64,000 nt of DNA from Amaurobius ferox (GCA_951213105.1 OX578140.1:121069653-121133652); one strand, 5' to 3'; positions 11,992 to 24,106 are shown, counted from the stretch's first letter. Notes: generated by a model from the letters alone, not told the origin. Numbers and translations are program-made.

Positions 11992-12175
11992 CTCGATCTA
12001 GACCGACAAGAGATGCTCCCTTCGGCTTTGTCGGCCTCGTCCTCCTCCTCCACGTCGCCATCCGTTCCAGGTTCAAGGTCATCTTGAAGTGCACGGGGCG
12101 AAGACCCACTGGGCCCTTGCATGGGGCTCACGAGGACGGCAAGCTTACGGTAACTCGTAGAACAACTACGCGAGG
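11992..12175 (-). CDS. ERG-type K+ channel, C-terminal tail exon (E5)
   Basis: On the minus strand, a good pyrimidine tract and TTGTTCCAG acceptor precede 184 open bases that end at GAG|GTAACT. The exon begins with the two bases needed after exon 15788-16009 and ends with two bases of a codon. The 60 codons are Ser-rich at first (SCSTSYRK, then PSGSSPRALQDDLEP) and then strongly acidic (DGDVEEEDEADKAEG). This suits the disordered cytoplasmic tail of ERG channels, where conservation between species is low. Evidence is splice sites, phase continuity, strand and a GC content well above the surrounding intron. There is no diagnostic motif. The other frames of the same bases look less protein-like. 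Confidence 0.6.
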
Positions 12176-13539
12176 CTGGAACAAAGAACCATTAAAATTT
12201 CAGTACTGTTAACACTAAACTAAAGCATAAAAAATGCGCTAAAATTGCTAACAAAAATAATCTGAAATTCAAAGCATTTCGTTTGTTACAGCATGAGACA
12301 ATTATTTAAAGGAAATAATTGGAGGCAAGCAAGGTTTTCTTTTGTCAAGGGAATTAAAACAGACCAGCCACTTTAGCAAAGGCAGGAAAATGTCTCTCAA
12401 CAGAAAAATGCTCACATAACTCAGGAAAATCGACGTTTTCAATCCGGTCAGAAAAAATATATTTAATTTTTATCCCGGAAGATGTTGGCTAATTCAATTT
12501 CTCTTCTTTATTTGCACTTGTTCCATTTTTACTTGATGCACTTATATTATTTATTGTCCTATACCAGTCGCTTCCTTAATATTTAACCGCCCGTTTTTCT
12601 TTTCTAGTTTGTGGCAGCAGACGACTCTGCTCCTGCCAAAGACATCGATCGAAGATGCTAGGAATCTGTACCCGAATTACAAGTTCAGAGTCGAAGCTAG
12701 CTTTTGCTCTAACCTTATAATGTCGGTCTTGTAAGCACGGGGTCACGAGTTCGGGCTTGACTCGGGACTAGCAACATCGATTCCTACAAGTTTATGGCAG
12801 CTATTGTAATTTCCGAACCCGTTCGATTTCTTTATTTTGTGTGGAGTTCTACTAAATTTCACATCCTTGTACATTCTTTAATTATTTTTCCCAGTAGTTT
12901 GAGCGAATGCTTTTCAATTTCGTGTTGTTCGCATTTTTCATGCCCCTTTGGTTTAACGTTTAATTATTTTTACCATCGCATGGGCAACACCGACCTTCTT
13001 GAAATCCATGAGCATATTTTGTTTCGTCATGGCTAGTGCTACAACCACATTATCGACGATCAGACGAGTGACCTGATATGCTAAATGTGCTACCAGTGAC
13101 CTGATATGCTAAATGTGCTACCAGTGATCTGATATGCTACATCGCATTAAGTGGTTTTTAGCGAAGGATCCCACTTTTGCTTAGGGTCCGACGATGACTG
13201 GAAATTCATACGGAAACGTCGTGGAGAATGGAATAATCCTGCCAACTGTCCCGAACTGCATACTGCTCGAACCCAAGGCGTTATAGTTTGAAGATCGATT
13301 AGCTATGATAGCCGTTCTATTTTGGCAGATCTAGAAAGCAATTTACCAACTCAGCAGTTTTCGGAATCACAGATCCTATAGCAACCTCTTACAGATCTGT
13401 TGTTAATAAAGTCTTATTTCAGTAAGATAACTCCCATCCACAAACAGATAATTTCTCAAAGGAATGTCTACAAGGTACAAACATGCTTCCATAGCCTGCC
13501 AGATCTCTATATGTATTCCTAACAGAAAATGTCTGGGCA
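12176..13539. other. Intron; no further exon recognised
   Basis: This is mostly AT-rich intron. At about 12600-12790 there is a GC-richer block with a B-box-like GAGTTCGGGCTTGACTC, but no matching A box or SINE body could be recognised. At 13071-13145 a 28-bp unit (GTGACCTGATATGCTAAATG followed by TGCTACCA) is repeated about 2.7 times. Confidence 0.5.
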
Positions 13540-13667
13540 AGGACGTATCCAGAAATTTTATTTCGGGGGGGGGGGATTCGGACCCCCCTCTATGAATACG
13601 TACTTATGTCTGGGACAACATAGGACTTCATCCACTGGCTTCGACACAACACCGCAGATAACATAAT

Positions 13668-14335
13668 TTTTACTTTATCATATGTAGTACTGAGAAAGTA
13701 TGGTTTTCTCGATAATTTTCGATTTCGAGATTTTGATGCCAATATATGTTTCAAGACCTTCTGAATAAGTTGTGATTATTTTTGGAGTCTTGGACCGTCT
13801 ATCTGATGTCTGTGGTTGATTTCTTGTGCATACAATAGTAGCCACAAATGTTAATGGATTTTTATGAAACTGTATATCCGGCTTTGTCATAAAAAATATA
13901 GAACTAGATAGAATTTTTTTTTTTAAATTCGAGTGAAAATTTTGAATTTTATTCTAAATTTTACATTTTTTTAACAGGGCAGCATAGGACAAAATTTGAC
14001 ATAAACATGCATAAAAGGGTTTATTCGTGGCTCAATGAACACGAGACTTAATAGTTTTAATCATTGTTGTGAAAAATAGTCGCGATACAAATTTGTTTTT
14101 GTTCGTGACGTCATAACCCCCCCCTCCATGGGGGCAAGTTATCCTCCAGGGGTACATTGTCAAGTATGGTATCAATGAAATATTTTTTTAAGCCCTTTAA
14201 AGTGAATGGTAATAGTAAGTATTTGGACCCATGTGAAATTTGAAAAAAAAAATCGGTTTGAGAATGTTGAGTTGAGTCACAGTTAATTTTTGACAAGTTG
14301 AGCAATTATGGCGAGTAGGCAATACCTCAAAACTG
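13668..14335 (+). repeat. Interspersed repeat family C-related block
   Basis: This is homologous along its length to 44835-45220, sharing 'TTTCGA.TTCGAGATTTTGATG', 'TTTTTGGAGT' and 'ATGGATTTTCACGAAAC'-like runs. Its end (GTTCGTGACGTCAT, then AAGTTA.CC, GTACATTGT and AAGCCCTTTAAAGTGAA) matches 46160-46290. A G-rich block (GGGGGGGGGGGA, about 13565) lies just before it. It is non-coding. Confidence 0.6.
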
Positions 14336-15787
14336 TATACATTTGTATGATTGAATGCCGCGATGAGTAATGAAATGCATCGTTAACAAAGGAGGAACTA
14401 TTTCGTACTATAGTATATCTATATAAATCATTCTTCGCACAATAAGCATTTTTACTCTGGAAATGGTATGCCTTATTTACTACCTAATCGACGTCGGAAA
14501 TGCAAAATTTTTTTACGCAGAGTCTAGCACTTTTGGGAGAAATGATAAATCATCAAGGAAGGATTTTGACCAATGAGATCTTCGATTTGACAAACGTCGC
14601 TCATATAATGTAGTTTTGCATGAGGTTCAATAGGATTTTCTTTAAATATCAGATAATTTCGACCACATTTCCTTAAAGAATGAAACTCATTAACGCAGCT
14701 TTTTAAGGGTTTGAATATAAAGAGGACGACTAGTGAAGATAGTGTGCTTTAGATTATTGGAACATGTGTTGATTAATGGATACAGTCGCTTAAACGCATA
14801 TGGCCTACTATTGAAGAATTTTTCAATTAAGTGCTATCATTTCCTCTGCCATAAAATTTTAATGAAAAAAACTGCAATTACAGCAATAATTTCTTATTAC
14901 GCACGACCCCGGTGGCAAAACTGAAGACATGTCGCTGACTTAGTGACTTCAGAAAGTTTGAAATTTGCGACCAGAAGTCAAAAATTACTCGTTATTTAAG
15001 GGGATTCTGAAGTTTTCCATAGAAGGCATACAAGGATATTCTGTATTCATGGGTACTGGTATAGAATATTTATCTGTGTATTGTGAATATGTCAGCGTAT
15101 TGAGAAAACATTTCCTCGTAATCCTTGTAACGAACGAGAGGTTAGAGATTATTTTCTATAGGTTAACATGGGGGAAATGAAACATCGGCTGGAGGAAAAC
15201 TATCCTTTTAAGCGCCAGGAGAGTGTTTGTTAGACCTTGGATCTTCAAGGGTAAACTACTAAGTGACTTGTAATATGAATGCTTAAATATCTATAGTGAT
15301 ATGGTATAAATGATTGTATATTTTCTGAAATCAGATGTGTTTGTGTATGGTAGTGGTAGTGTAATAAATGTCTGTTTGCAAAAGCAGCGCTTCGACTTTG
15401 GAATAATAAATGAAGTTAAATATGCTGTCCGTAATGCATTTCATGTCTCGGTTTCAACTTGGTCCAAATAGGGATATTTCAGAGTTGGATGTTATTGCGC
15501 TGAAACAAGATGTTCGCTTTTGAAAATAATCGATTATGATTGCAGTGGCGTCAATACGCTGTCACTGATTTTAATAATTATGAGGCAAGTGGACATAAGA
15601 AAGATGAAATATGAATGCATGAACAAGTTGAGAAAAAGCTCGCATTCTAGATGTTGTTTCATTCTGATACTGATTACGAGAGCTTAAACATCGGGCAACA
15701 TGGACGTAAGACACCCATACTCCAGCTGTTTTCAGATTGTGACATAACATTAGAAGAATCTTTGGGTAAAAGGCATTCTTCACTGAC
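14336..15787. other. Intron; no feature seen
   Basis: This is AT-rich sequence with only short chance frames. No repeat from the other families of this window was recognised. Confidence 0.4.
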
Positions 15788-16009
15788 CTTGATCTGAAGC
15801 TCCTAGGAGAGGCGTTTTTTCTTTGAAGTGCTTTAAGGAAGTGGACGAACGTGTAAGGGTCGCGGGTCGGGTCCAGATCTCCACCCTTAGGTCCCCAGCA
15901 CTGGACCCTTTTCCCGCAGGTGGAGGACTGGAACCCCTGGAACGAATCTTGCTCGTGCTGCTGCCACCGAACATCGCACTCGTTAAGTTTGTAACACTCT
16001 CGATGGCGT
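15788..16009 (-). CDS. ERG-type K+ channel, C-terminal tail exon (E4)
   Basis: On the minus strand the acceptor TTATCCTAG|AC and donor AAG|GTCAGT bound 222 bp. Two leading bases complete a GAC codon begun by the last base of exon 32493-32738. The 73 following codons are open and the exon ends with one base. The peptide starts AIESVTNLTSAMFGGSSTSK, continues through an RSRGSSPPPAGKGSS segment and ends near SSTSLKHFKEKTPLLGASDQ. It is rich in Ser, Pro and basic residues, with possible phosphorylation sites, as expected of the channel's long cytoplasmic tail. Assignment rests on strand, splice signals, exact phase match and composition rather than a conserved domain. Confidence 0.72.
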
Positions 16010-17260
16010 CTAGGATAAGATAAAGACTACATCATTGACATTGATACGGTACACAATTTTATGCATGTAAAAAGACAAGGTGTGTCTAAAATTTTACAGA
16101 TTATTTTCTTAATTTCACTTGACGTAGAACCCATGATATTGATCCCCACTTCCTATGTTTAACAATCAAGCCAGGCGTTGAGCAATACGAAACAAAGGGA
16201 ATTTTGATTTCTGTCAACTGTGAGAGGGGGTTTCTTCCTAAATAGGAATAATTCCTAATATTAGTTGCGGAAGAACGGCTTAGGGCTAGAATCAACCTGT
16301 ATAAACAAGATGTAAAGGCATCATGTATGCCAGATGTCGTGGCACCTATTGCATTTTTACTGTGTCTCCTATTTTTTCTTGAGTATTTGCGTGTGACTTT
16401 GGCTTTTTTTTTAAATTCTCGAAATTGTTTTTGATAATTGTATTTGTATTACTGATGAGATTTCGGAATGAGTTACGACTGCCTGTTATGCACCAATAAC
16501 GCGCCGGCACAGACAGCACTGTCTATCAAATAGTTTTTTTTCTAATAGAAAAGTGACAGTTTTTTGGAGTTTCCCTATTCTTTGGATCCAACACTATGTG
16601 ACTTCTTGTTTCGCAGGATAAAGACGGAACTGAAGGGAAGGATGTTCCCCAGATGTTCCCTTGGCCAAAGCAAGAGAAATGCGGGTGTATAGAAGCAGGG
16701 ATTTTGAAAATTATATCTGATAGTGGAAAGAGCAGCGGTATAAGTGTATTACAGGACTGCACAGATGCATTCGAATCAATCAGGCAGTACTAGTGTTTGA
16801 ATTCTACCCGAACTCGAAGAAATTTTCGACTTATAGATAACAAATACCACATATAAACTGGGGTAAGAGAATTTTGTATAAGAATAAAATTTAGATTCTA
16901 ACTAACTATTTTCCTGTTCCCGTCTGTCAGCAATAAAAAACACACGCCATGGTCATGGTTTGTCGAGAAATCGGACACGTGTGCTGATTGTCGCTAACAC
17001 ATTCTTACTCTATTTTCCAGTTCCTGTCTGTCAGCATTGAAAAAGCACAAGTCAAGGCCAATGTTTGCCGAAAAATCGGACATGCTTGCTATAGTCGCCG
17101 AGACTTCTGTCGGATCGAATGTAGGAAAAAATATTATGTTTTATATGAAATGCTATTACATTTTGATGTTTGAAAACTTTTTGAATGAAAAGGAAAAGAA
17201 CTGTACTTAAACTAATATTCATAGAGCAATTTTTGCTGGAAGGTTAGGCTTTTTTCCTAC
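16010..17260. other. Start of the 16.5-kb intron; short tandem duplication
   Basis: This is non-coding. At about 16905-17110 a block of roughly 105 bp is present twice in diverged form: TATTTTCC(A)G..CCTGTCTGTCAGCA is followed in each copy by AAAAATCGGACA or AGAAATCGGACA. Nothing else is recognisable. Confidence 0.55.
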
Positions 17261-17385
17261 TCAGACCATTCGACCTATACGCGAAGATGTAAGGTATCTG
17301 TTTGAATGGCTGAAACAGTGCCACCCAATTTAGATCGGAACCCAGTGGCTGTAGCAACCACAGGGGATACTATCTTTTCCTTAAC
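17261..17385 (-). repeat. Tail half of an old tRNA-SINE, left of the Polinton insertion
   Basis: The sequence 'CAGACCATTCGACCTATACG' followed by 'GTAAGGTATCTGTTTGAATGG' and 'GTGCCACCCAATTTAGATCG' aligns to the 3' half of the intact minus-strand SINE at 23771-24055, with about 80% identity by eye. It stops at the Polinton junction after CTTAAC (17380-17385). The matching head half resumes at 28755 in the same orientation, so one SINE was split by an insertion. Confidence 0.8.
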
Positions 17386-19006
17386 AGGAGAAGGAGAAGG
17401 AGAGTTCTGCGACATTATGAGGCGGAGGAATCCTATACTTTAACATGCGGGTCCTCAGAGACCATAATATAGGTGTGAGGATGGAGGCGGAGGAAAAGTC
17501 CTATTCTTTAACATGGGGGTCCTCAGAGGTCGTAATATAGGTGTGAGGATGGAGGCGGAGGAAAAGTCCTATGCATTAATATGGTAACCCTCAGAAGTCA
17601 TAATATAGATGTGAGGAGGAGGTAAGCGTAGGATGCACACGGATAAAAGGATGATGTCACAGAAGATCGCGGAATTCAAAATTATATTATGTATGGAGTG
17701 AGTATTGTTTTTTTTTCCTCAAACGTAGTCTATTGAATATATGTAGGTATTTCAGTAAAAGATAATATTTTTTAAAGGTTGCTCCCACCACCACCTGATG
17801 CGCATGCGCATCGTGACAACCTCGAAGACATGAATAATTTCAATATAATAATATTAGTTACAAAAAGTAACTTTTTAGAAGATTGTCTTTACCACCACCC
17901 GATGCATAAATGCACCGCGATAATCTCTATAATTTTCTCCATCTTTTTCTAATCTATTTTTTTATTTCTTTATTTTAAAGTGTCTGTAAGCATAGCGTGT
18001 AATGCCATTCTCATGTAAATACCTTTTGACATCAATAGGCGACAAAGCCACCTTGTCCTGTCATACAGTGAATAGTTTATGATTGCTGCTATCAATTCCA
18101 ACCTGGTCTTCCATGGTAGGTCTAACACTTAGCAGACACAGTCTATAATCACTGTGCGAAATTTTCGATGCTACCACATGCGTAGAGACGCCTTTAGCTC
18201 TTTTCTTTTCTCCAGCTGATGATAGAACAGAATACATTTTAGGTCTATGTTCTATGAACTCTTGAATAGAAGTTGAATGCAATTCATCCTTAAAGTATCC
18301 AATGCGTTTTTTATTTTCATCACTGAAGATGGTCCTTGGGATAGTCAGAAAAATAACAGAGATGCTTATGCTGGCTCATATCTTAAATATCAGGAGTTTG
18401 GATTTCATAAGCCAATGAATCAGTTTCAGTGAAGAGAAGTGAGGCTTTTTCACCATATTGGCTTTTAATATGCTTATAATGAAACTCATACATGAGTAGT
18501 TTTGACAAATCCAGGATAGCAAAACCAACGTTTATAGGCCGATTCATGAAAATGTAACTCTTTACACACTCGATACCTACAAGATCTTCACAAAAAATCC
18601 TGCTAGCTTTATAAGCTGGGAATGCAACTATCTTCAGAACCCGCTTTGAAGAATTCGCTAACTCAATATTCACTCGATTTCGAAGATTTTCCATTGTTTT
18701 ACCAAACACAGAGTTATTAAGCAATTAAAAAAATCTTTTTCAAAATTAGTCTTCGCCAACTTTCTCTTTTCTGTATTAAATTCGATATATTTCTGTAACC
18801 AGGGCTTCTGATTAAATTTTAAGGTCTTGTGAATTTTCTGAAATCTTAAACCTAGTGATAGGTATAGTTGAAGGTTGCAGTAGTGAACAATGTAATGCTT
18901 CTTATCATATAGATACCAATTTCGTAGTACTAACGAAATGATCACGGTGTAACTGTTGAACCAGGCGTTCAGCATATGGAAAGCGCATTTCTCGCTCAAT
19001 CCTCAC
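17386..19006. repeat. Polinton terminal inverted repeat, left arm
   Basis: This is the reverse complement of 27124-28754, roughly 85% identical by eye. It contains three GA-rich units of about 68 bp (GGAGGCGGAGGAAAAGTCCTA ..) at about 17415-17620, a short T-rich spacer and the polymerase pseudogene. The inner boundary, at about 19006, falls inside the polymerase reading frame. Confidence 0.85.
17960..18990 (-). pseudogene. Protein-primed DNA polymerase B (Polinton pPolB), C-terminal half, left copy
   Basis: In intact Polintons this enzyme replicates the element from a protein primer. Recognisable blocks in order on the minus strand are DKKHYIVHYCNLQLYLSLG, the Y-rich thumb/palm segment KPWLQKYIEFNTEKRKLAKT, then NSVFGKTMENLRNRVNIEL, LDLSKLLMYEFHYKHIKSQYG and the catalytic motif LLFTETDSLAYEI, where the usual DTDS is ETDS. 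The C-terminal block with GEKKRAKG and a YRHFK end follows. At least two frameshifts and the lack of the N-terminal exonuclease and terminal-protein part mark it as a pseudogene. Its 3' end faces the element terminus. Confidence 0.88.
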
Positions 19007-19421
19007 TCTTGTCGTATGGTTGTTTCCCATATCTCCAATATTTTACGTTGGGATCAGGCTGCACGGATGTCGGTCCCTGAGACTGCGCGCAATATTTACC
19101 CAGTGCCCCATTTGGCCATCTGTTTGCCAAGGCCGGAAACAAGTTGGAGCTTCCGAATTCTCCGCGGACTGACTGTCATCGGGGTTCGGTGTCATAAAGG
19201 GATTCCGGTCCCTTTGAATTAGGACGCAGTGGAGCCAGAGGTACCGTGGGGCTGAAGGTGTCGGTGGTAGTCCAAGGGGTGATTATGTCCAATGGTAAGC
19301 GCCCTGGGCGTTGTTCTTGAGCCCAAAGGCCAATCACGAAAGGTGTAGGATCACACTCTCGTTTTGGACGCAAGTATCTTTTCCTGCCACGACTAGAGAG
19401 TGACATTTTAGCGTAAGACAA
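18996..19421 (-). pseudogene. Unidentified frame inside the Polinton-like element
   Basis: From ATG 19421, or 19406 in the same frame, an 81-codon frame begins MSYAKMSLSSRGRKRYLRPK and is Pro/Arg-rich. After about 19176 protein-like sequence appears to continue in other frames and could end near QPYDKSED at about 18998, at the inner edge of the left inverted repeat. The GC content is higher than its surroundings. I do not recognise a family. It may be a relic of a Polinton gene or of an unrelated insertion. Confidence 0.3.
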
Positions 19422-19429
19422 GCAATGTT

Positions 19430-20500
19430 TAGTGAACCCCGAAGCATGCTGTGTTTAGAGGAGAGGGTAATTAATAGTAATTTGATCGATAGGAAATGTA
19501 TCCATGTAAAGTACTTTATATACTGCGTGTTTTTGTGTTTTAATATAGTGGGTGTTAATAAATTTTTTGTTTTAAAATTATTTCAAGATGTCCTCATTTT
19601 CAATTAACGTCTAAGGATATTTTTTCCGATCATGACAACCTTTCACGTCCCGGACAAGATGTGTGGTATGATACCATGCAACAATAATGTTGCTTTGACT
19701 AGGATCTCGATAATATATAACTTTAAAGAAATTTAAGAAATAAACCAAATTTTTTTTGGCCTTTCTATGAATAAGAGGTATTATAATTTTAGTATTATTC
19801 TCGCTCTGTTTTGAAATGAGAACATGTATATATAAATGTTTATTTACAATAAGAATTAAGAAATCATTATCTTCATGCCATGTAGTGGTCAGGAATTTGA
19901 AATGACAAATAAAATAGGAAATAAATAGTGAAGTTAAGGATTGATATTTATTTTTGCATTGTGTTTTAAAATGTATTATTTTGAGTGTTTTGTTTAAATG
20001 TGTTCTATGTTTGTCGCGTTGGGAGGGAATAACTTTGGAGAATAGAAGATAGGAACAAGGAATTTAGAATAGTCAGCGAACGCGAAATTCATATTTTGGG
20101 GAACGATACACGTAGGCTAGATGATTATTAACGAAGGAAACAACCCAACGGCGAATAGCAAAATTCCGGGAATTACATATTTATTGGGAGAATTTAGCGG
20201 TGAAACAGGAGATGCGTCACTTCCCCCCCGTCATGAACACGCAAGGCAAGCAGAACCTTTACAATAGGCAAAAAGGAAACTTCCAGTATGAAAACGGTGA
20301 AAAAAGAGGAGCTAAATGAGGAGCTCCCGGGTGTAAAGGAAAATAAAGTTTGCAAGACAGGGTGGGTCCTCCTATGGATACAAAAATCCTTGATAAGAAA
20401 AGCAGTACAGAGGTGGAAAATACGGACACAACACACGTAATAGCTCCAGTAAGCGAAAATATGAGAAAACGCAATTACCTATGATTACAACACATTTTAA
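19430..20500. other. Unassigned interior, possibly degraded Gypsy 5' region
   Basis: AT-rich DNA precedes the protease remnant. A gag gene or 5' LTR would be expected here if the retroelement were complete. I could not find a zinc knuckle, a primer-binding site or a sequence repeated after 25141. Confidence 0.35.
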
Positions 20501-20525
20501 GGAACACAAACCCAATAACTCCTAG

Positions 20526-20956
20526 ATTCAGGGGCAAGTCTTTCAGCGCTTACAATTACACTTTTTAACAAGATTAAGGACAATATTAAAGCACATTATA
20601 TTTCAAGATCGGTCATTATTTCTACATTGACGGAACACAGCATAAACTACATCAAAACAGTTGAAATACCGTTTAAAATTCAGAATAAACATTACAAACA
20701 CATATTCTACATAACCACGGCACTCTTTCCAAATTCATATGAAGTCTTTATAGGGTTCGATTTCTTACAAAAACATAGAGGCATTCTGGATACACAGACG
20801 AACACACTTAAAACGGATGATTTTGAAATTCCACTTAACTCTCACAGGAAATCACAAGAACAGCAAATTTATACAGTTACCGAGGAAGCAAACACGAGTA
20901 GAATCAACAGAAAAATTCAATTAGCACCAAACCAGACAAAAAATACAAATTGTAGC
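20526..20956 (+). pseudogene. Gypsy retropepsin remnant
   Basis: The catalytic motif DSGASLSALT (D-S-G-A) is encoded from about 20531, followed by a frame that continues to a stop at 20957. Downstream hydrophobic blocks (IFYITTALFPNSYEVFIGFD) match the second half of a retroviral-type aspartic protease, including the [IV]GxDFL strand. An in-frame stop just upstream of DSGA disconnects it from any gag. Confidence 0.8.
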
Positions 20957-20992
20957 TGAAAAAAACACACATGGGATGGGACACAAATTCTT

Positions 20993-22287
20993 TTGGAACC
21001 AAAACAAATGTCTTACATTTATATGGATTTCGGGGTACACATAATACAAAACAACAAAATAACTATGGAAATACAAAACACTGCGCACTCGGACATCACC
21101 TTAAACAAAAACATGATTTTGGGAACAATAACCACGGACTTAGGGATGGAACCACAACGGGACAGCCAAACACAACAAGGGGAGGAACATACACGACAGT
21201 ACAACGAAGTAATCAACCTTATCCAGGCTGCACCAGACGTTATCGCGAAGAGAAGGAGAAATGTAAAACCGCAGGATTTTCAATTGCAACACATGGACAA
21301 AAATACAAAACAAGATTTCCTAAAATTCATTATGCCTTTCGCGGACGTATTTTCTAAAAATTTAAAGACTTTAGGAGCAACCGACATCATTCAGCCGACA
21401 ATTGAGTTATCACATGACCACGCAATTCGTTCGAGACCGTACGATATTCCACATGCACTACAAGATACTGCTAAGGCACAACTAAAAGAGCTAGAAGAGG
21501 CAGGTATTATAGCAAAAACACAAACCAGCTTTGCAAATCCAATGCTTCTAGTAAAAAAAAGCGAACGGGGAGTACATATTATGTTTAGATTTGAGACTCA
21601 TTAAAAACATATCCACAATTTTCCCATACAAAATTCCCACAATCAATGACATTTTCACCAAATTAGCGCGATATAGATTTTATACAAAGCTCGATCTGAA
21701 CTCGGCATTCAACCAACTGGTTCTAAATCCCGAAATGAGGAAAATTTTTGCTTTTGTAACACCCTGGGGGTAATTTTGAATATCAAAGATCAGTGTTTGG
21801 ATACATAAGCTCGGCGCCCATTTTTCAACAAATCATGAATAACATTTTGGCAGATTTACAGGAACAAAATATTTTAGCATATATTGATAACGTAATAATT
21901 CCAACCAACTCATACGAGGAACTTAAATACAAATTACAATTAATTTTCCAAAAGTTTAGACAAAATAATTTAACGTTACAGCCCACTAAATGTCAGTTTT
22001 ACTTAGACAAGATAAGCTACATAGGTTTTGAAATTAGCCAAGACAGGATAAGTCCCACGGAAAGTAATATTAGGAAAATCATCTCCTTCTCCAGACTTAA
22101 GACTTTACGAAAGCTAAAGAGATTTTTGGGAGTCTGTAATTTCTATAGAAATTCGATAAACGATTATGCAAAACTTACAGCGGTACTCTCGGACTTGACA
22201 CAAAAAGGGAAGAAATTTGAATGGGATAGCACGTGTGAGGAGACGTTCCAAAGATTTCAAAATTGTTTTTTGAGAAACTATTGCTAA
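20993..22287 (+). pseudogene. Gypsy reverse transcriptase, frameshifted
   Basis: Three consecutive frames (to about 21604, 21591-21773, 21793-22287) cover the linker and RT. Motifs are RPYDIPHALQDTAKAQLKEL, the primer-grip region, the palm Asp in FYTKLDLNSAFNQL, FGYISSAPIFQQIM and the active site LAYIDNVII. Functional Gypsy RTs carry Y-x-D-D, and the second catalytic Asp is Asn here. The thumb/connection region (LQPTKCQFYLDKISYIGFEI, FLGVCNFYR) is intact. Two frameshifts and the D-to-N change make it inactive. Confidence 0.9.
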
Positions 22288-22670
22288 TTCAACCTAATTT
22301 TGAACAAGATTTTTACCTCAATACGGACGCAAGCCTTTTGTATTTAGGGGGCCGCTCTTTTACAACACAAAGATGGAATTTTAAAGCCTATAGCATAGTT
22401 TAGTAGAAAGCTAAGCCCTCAAGAACAGAGATACCCTGCATTTGAAGCCAAATTATTGACAATCCATCAAAGCATGGCTTTTTCAGAAATTTCCTGTACG
22501 GAAGAAATTTTTTTGTTTTATTTAATCACAAACCCTTAGGAGAACATTTAAAAATTCAGAACCCACCTACGGTAATGTAACGCTGGTTACTGGACATTTC
22601 CAAATTCAAATTTGACTTCATACATATCCCTGGAAAAGACAACTTATTATGTGATTATTTGAGAAGAGAG
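22262..22670 (+). pseudogene. Gypsy RNase H remnant
   Basis: The start of the domain (FYLNTDASLLYLG, with the catalytic Asp) and FSRKLSPQEQRYPAFEAKLL are encoded in different frames. The end is FDFIHIPGKDNLLCDYLRRE, close to the usual IPGKxNxxADxLSR. Several stops and frameshifts break the region. Confidence 0.8.
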
Positions 22671-22674
22671 GATT

Positions 22675-23770
22675 TTGAAGAGAATAAAGAACACAAAACA
22701 AAACAAAAAAAAAACGCAATCGAAAATTGTAGAGGAGAAAAATACTGAAAATGTCAACACCCTCACTGAAATCCCAACCGTAGAGAATATTTTGGAAAAA
22801 CAACTTAAAGATGCTAAATTACTTGAAATTAGAAATAACCTGAGCATCGATGAACAGAAACTCAGCAAATATTACGAGGCTTTCTACATAGACAGGGAAT
22901 CCAACTTAATCATACACAAAAATTTAAAAGATAGACCATGGAGGGGCAACCTACATGAAACGACTGTCATTCCAAGAGACCTACAGAGACAAATCCTAGC
23001 CATAACACATGTCACGCACACGGGGATAGATAAGACATTTAAATTATTTTCAGACAGGTTCTACTGGAGTGGGATGTACGCGAACGTACACAATTTTGCT
23101 CTCTCACGCGAACTGTGTAGAGCAAGGAAGGGGAGTTTCCAGGATGTTCCGTTCGGTAGGACACCAATTCCGCCTGGTACCGCGTACGCTCTGTCAACGG
23201 ATATCGTGGGTCCTTTCCAACCCAGCGTAAACAATAATCGGTACGCGCTTTCGGTATTGTGCCAATTTTTTAAACACGTTCAATTTTACCCAATTCCAGG
23301 CATTAAGGCAGAAACGGTGGCAGATAGACTCTTACATCACATAACGATTTTTGGCAGACCATATTCTATCTTGTCAGACCGGGGAGTTCTATATACATCA
23401 GACGTGTACAAACATATGACTGAAAAACTACAAATCGCCACGAGATTAAGCTCAGTACAAGCCCCGTTCGTAAATGGACAGGTGAAGAAAATAAACGGTC
23501 CACTGAAACATACTATAAGTACTCTAACAAACAATTATCCATATTGGGACACAGCGGTTCAGGTTCACGTAATGATTATAACAACACCATACATGCTTTT
23601 ACAAAGTAATCTCTAAATTTTTTTATGTTTACGAGGGATAGTTCAACGTTATTTGAGACGACGCTAACAGAATCAATTCCTGATCATACATACCAAGAAA
23701 ACATAGCAAGAAGAATAACTCTCATGAACTACACATATAGAGCGGCGATCAAAAACTTATTGGATGCTGT
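22675..23770 (+). pseudogene. Gypsy integrase, zinc-finger and core
   Basis: The 313-codon frame 22675-23616 contains an HHCC-like region (THVTHTGIDKTFKLF, then RELCRARKG), the core Asp in ALSTDIVGPFQP and the second Asp in ILSDRGVLYTS. The third catalytic position, normally Glu in GQxERxN, reads GQVKKINGPLKHTI, so Glu is Lys. Homology continues in another frame (23625-23770) until it is cut by the SINE. Confidence 0.88.
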
Positions 23771-24055
23771 TGTTGTTGAAACCCAGACCGTCCGACCTAC
23801 CAGAAAGGTGTAAGGTAACTGTTTGGACGGTCGGGAAGTGCCACCCAATTTAGACCGGAACCCAGTGGGGGAGGCATCCACAGGGACCGTACCCTCCTTC
23901 CCCTACCACCAACCTCTCGGAAGGACTTTCGGACCCACATGTTTTAACGTGATCGTACTCTGCATGAACACGGCGGCAGTTTTGGCAGTGGCTGGAATCG
24001 AACCCGGGCCTACCGAGTGCAACTCCAGCGCGCTAACCAATGGGCTACCGCGCCC
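23771..24055 (-). mobile_element. Full-length tRNA-derived SINE with 15-bp target duplication
   Basis: On the minus strand the element starts with a tRNA-like head: A box near GGTAGCCCATTGGTTAGCGC, and B box GGTTCGATTCC. A body with GACCGTCCAAACAG and GGTGTAAGG-type blocks follows, and it ends GGTCTGGGTTTCAACAACA. The direct repeat CTTATTGGATGCTGT flanks it at 23756-23770 and 24056-24070. It is the reference copy for the fragments at 17261, 28761, 35897, 43575, 50877 and 53969. Confidence 0.95.
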
Positions 24056-24106
24056 CTTATTGGATGCTGTGGAATACTTTCCTTAGAACTCGCATGGATC
24101 TTCATT

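Noticed and set aside
12660..12780. Exon or SINE in a GC-richer block with a B-box-like sequence
   Set aside because: No A box, tail, target duplication or phase-compatible splice pair could be found.
15823..16023. Plus-strand open frame of 66 codons
   Set aside because: It is the antisense shadow of the minus-strand channel exon 15788-16009.
23985..24055. tRNA gene on the minus strand
   Set aside because: The A and B boxes belong to the head of a SINE that has a 3' body, a (CAA)n tail and a target duplication. No acceptor stem or CCA context supports a tRNA.
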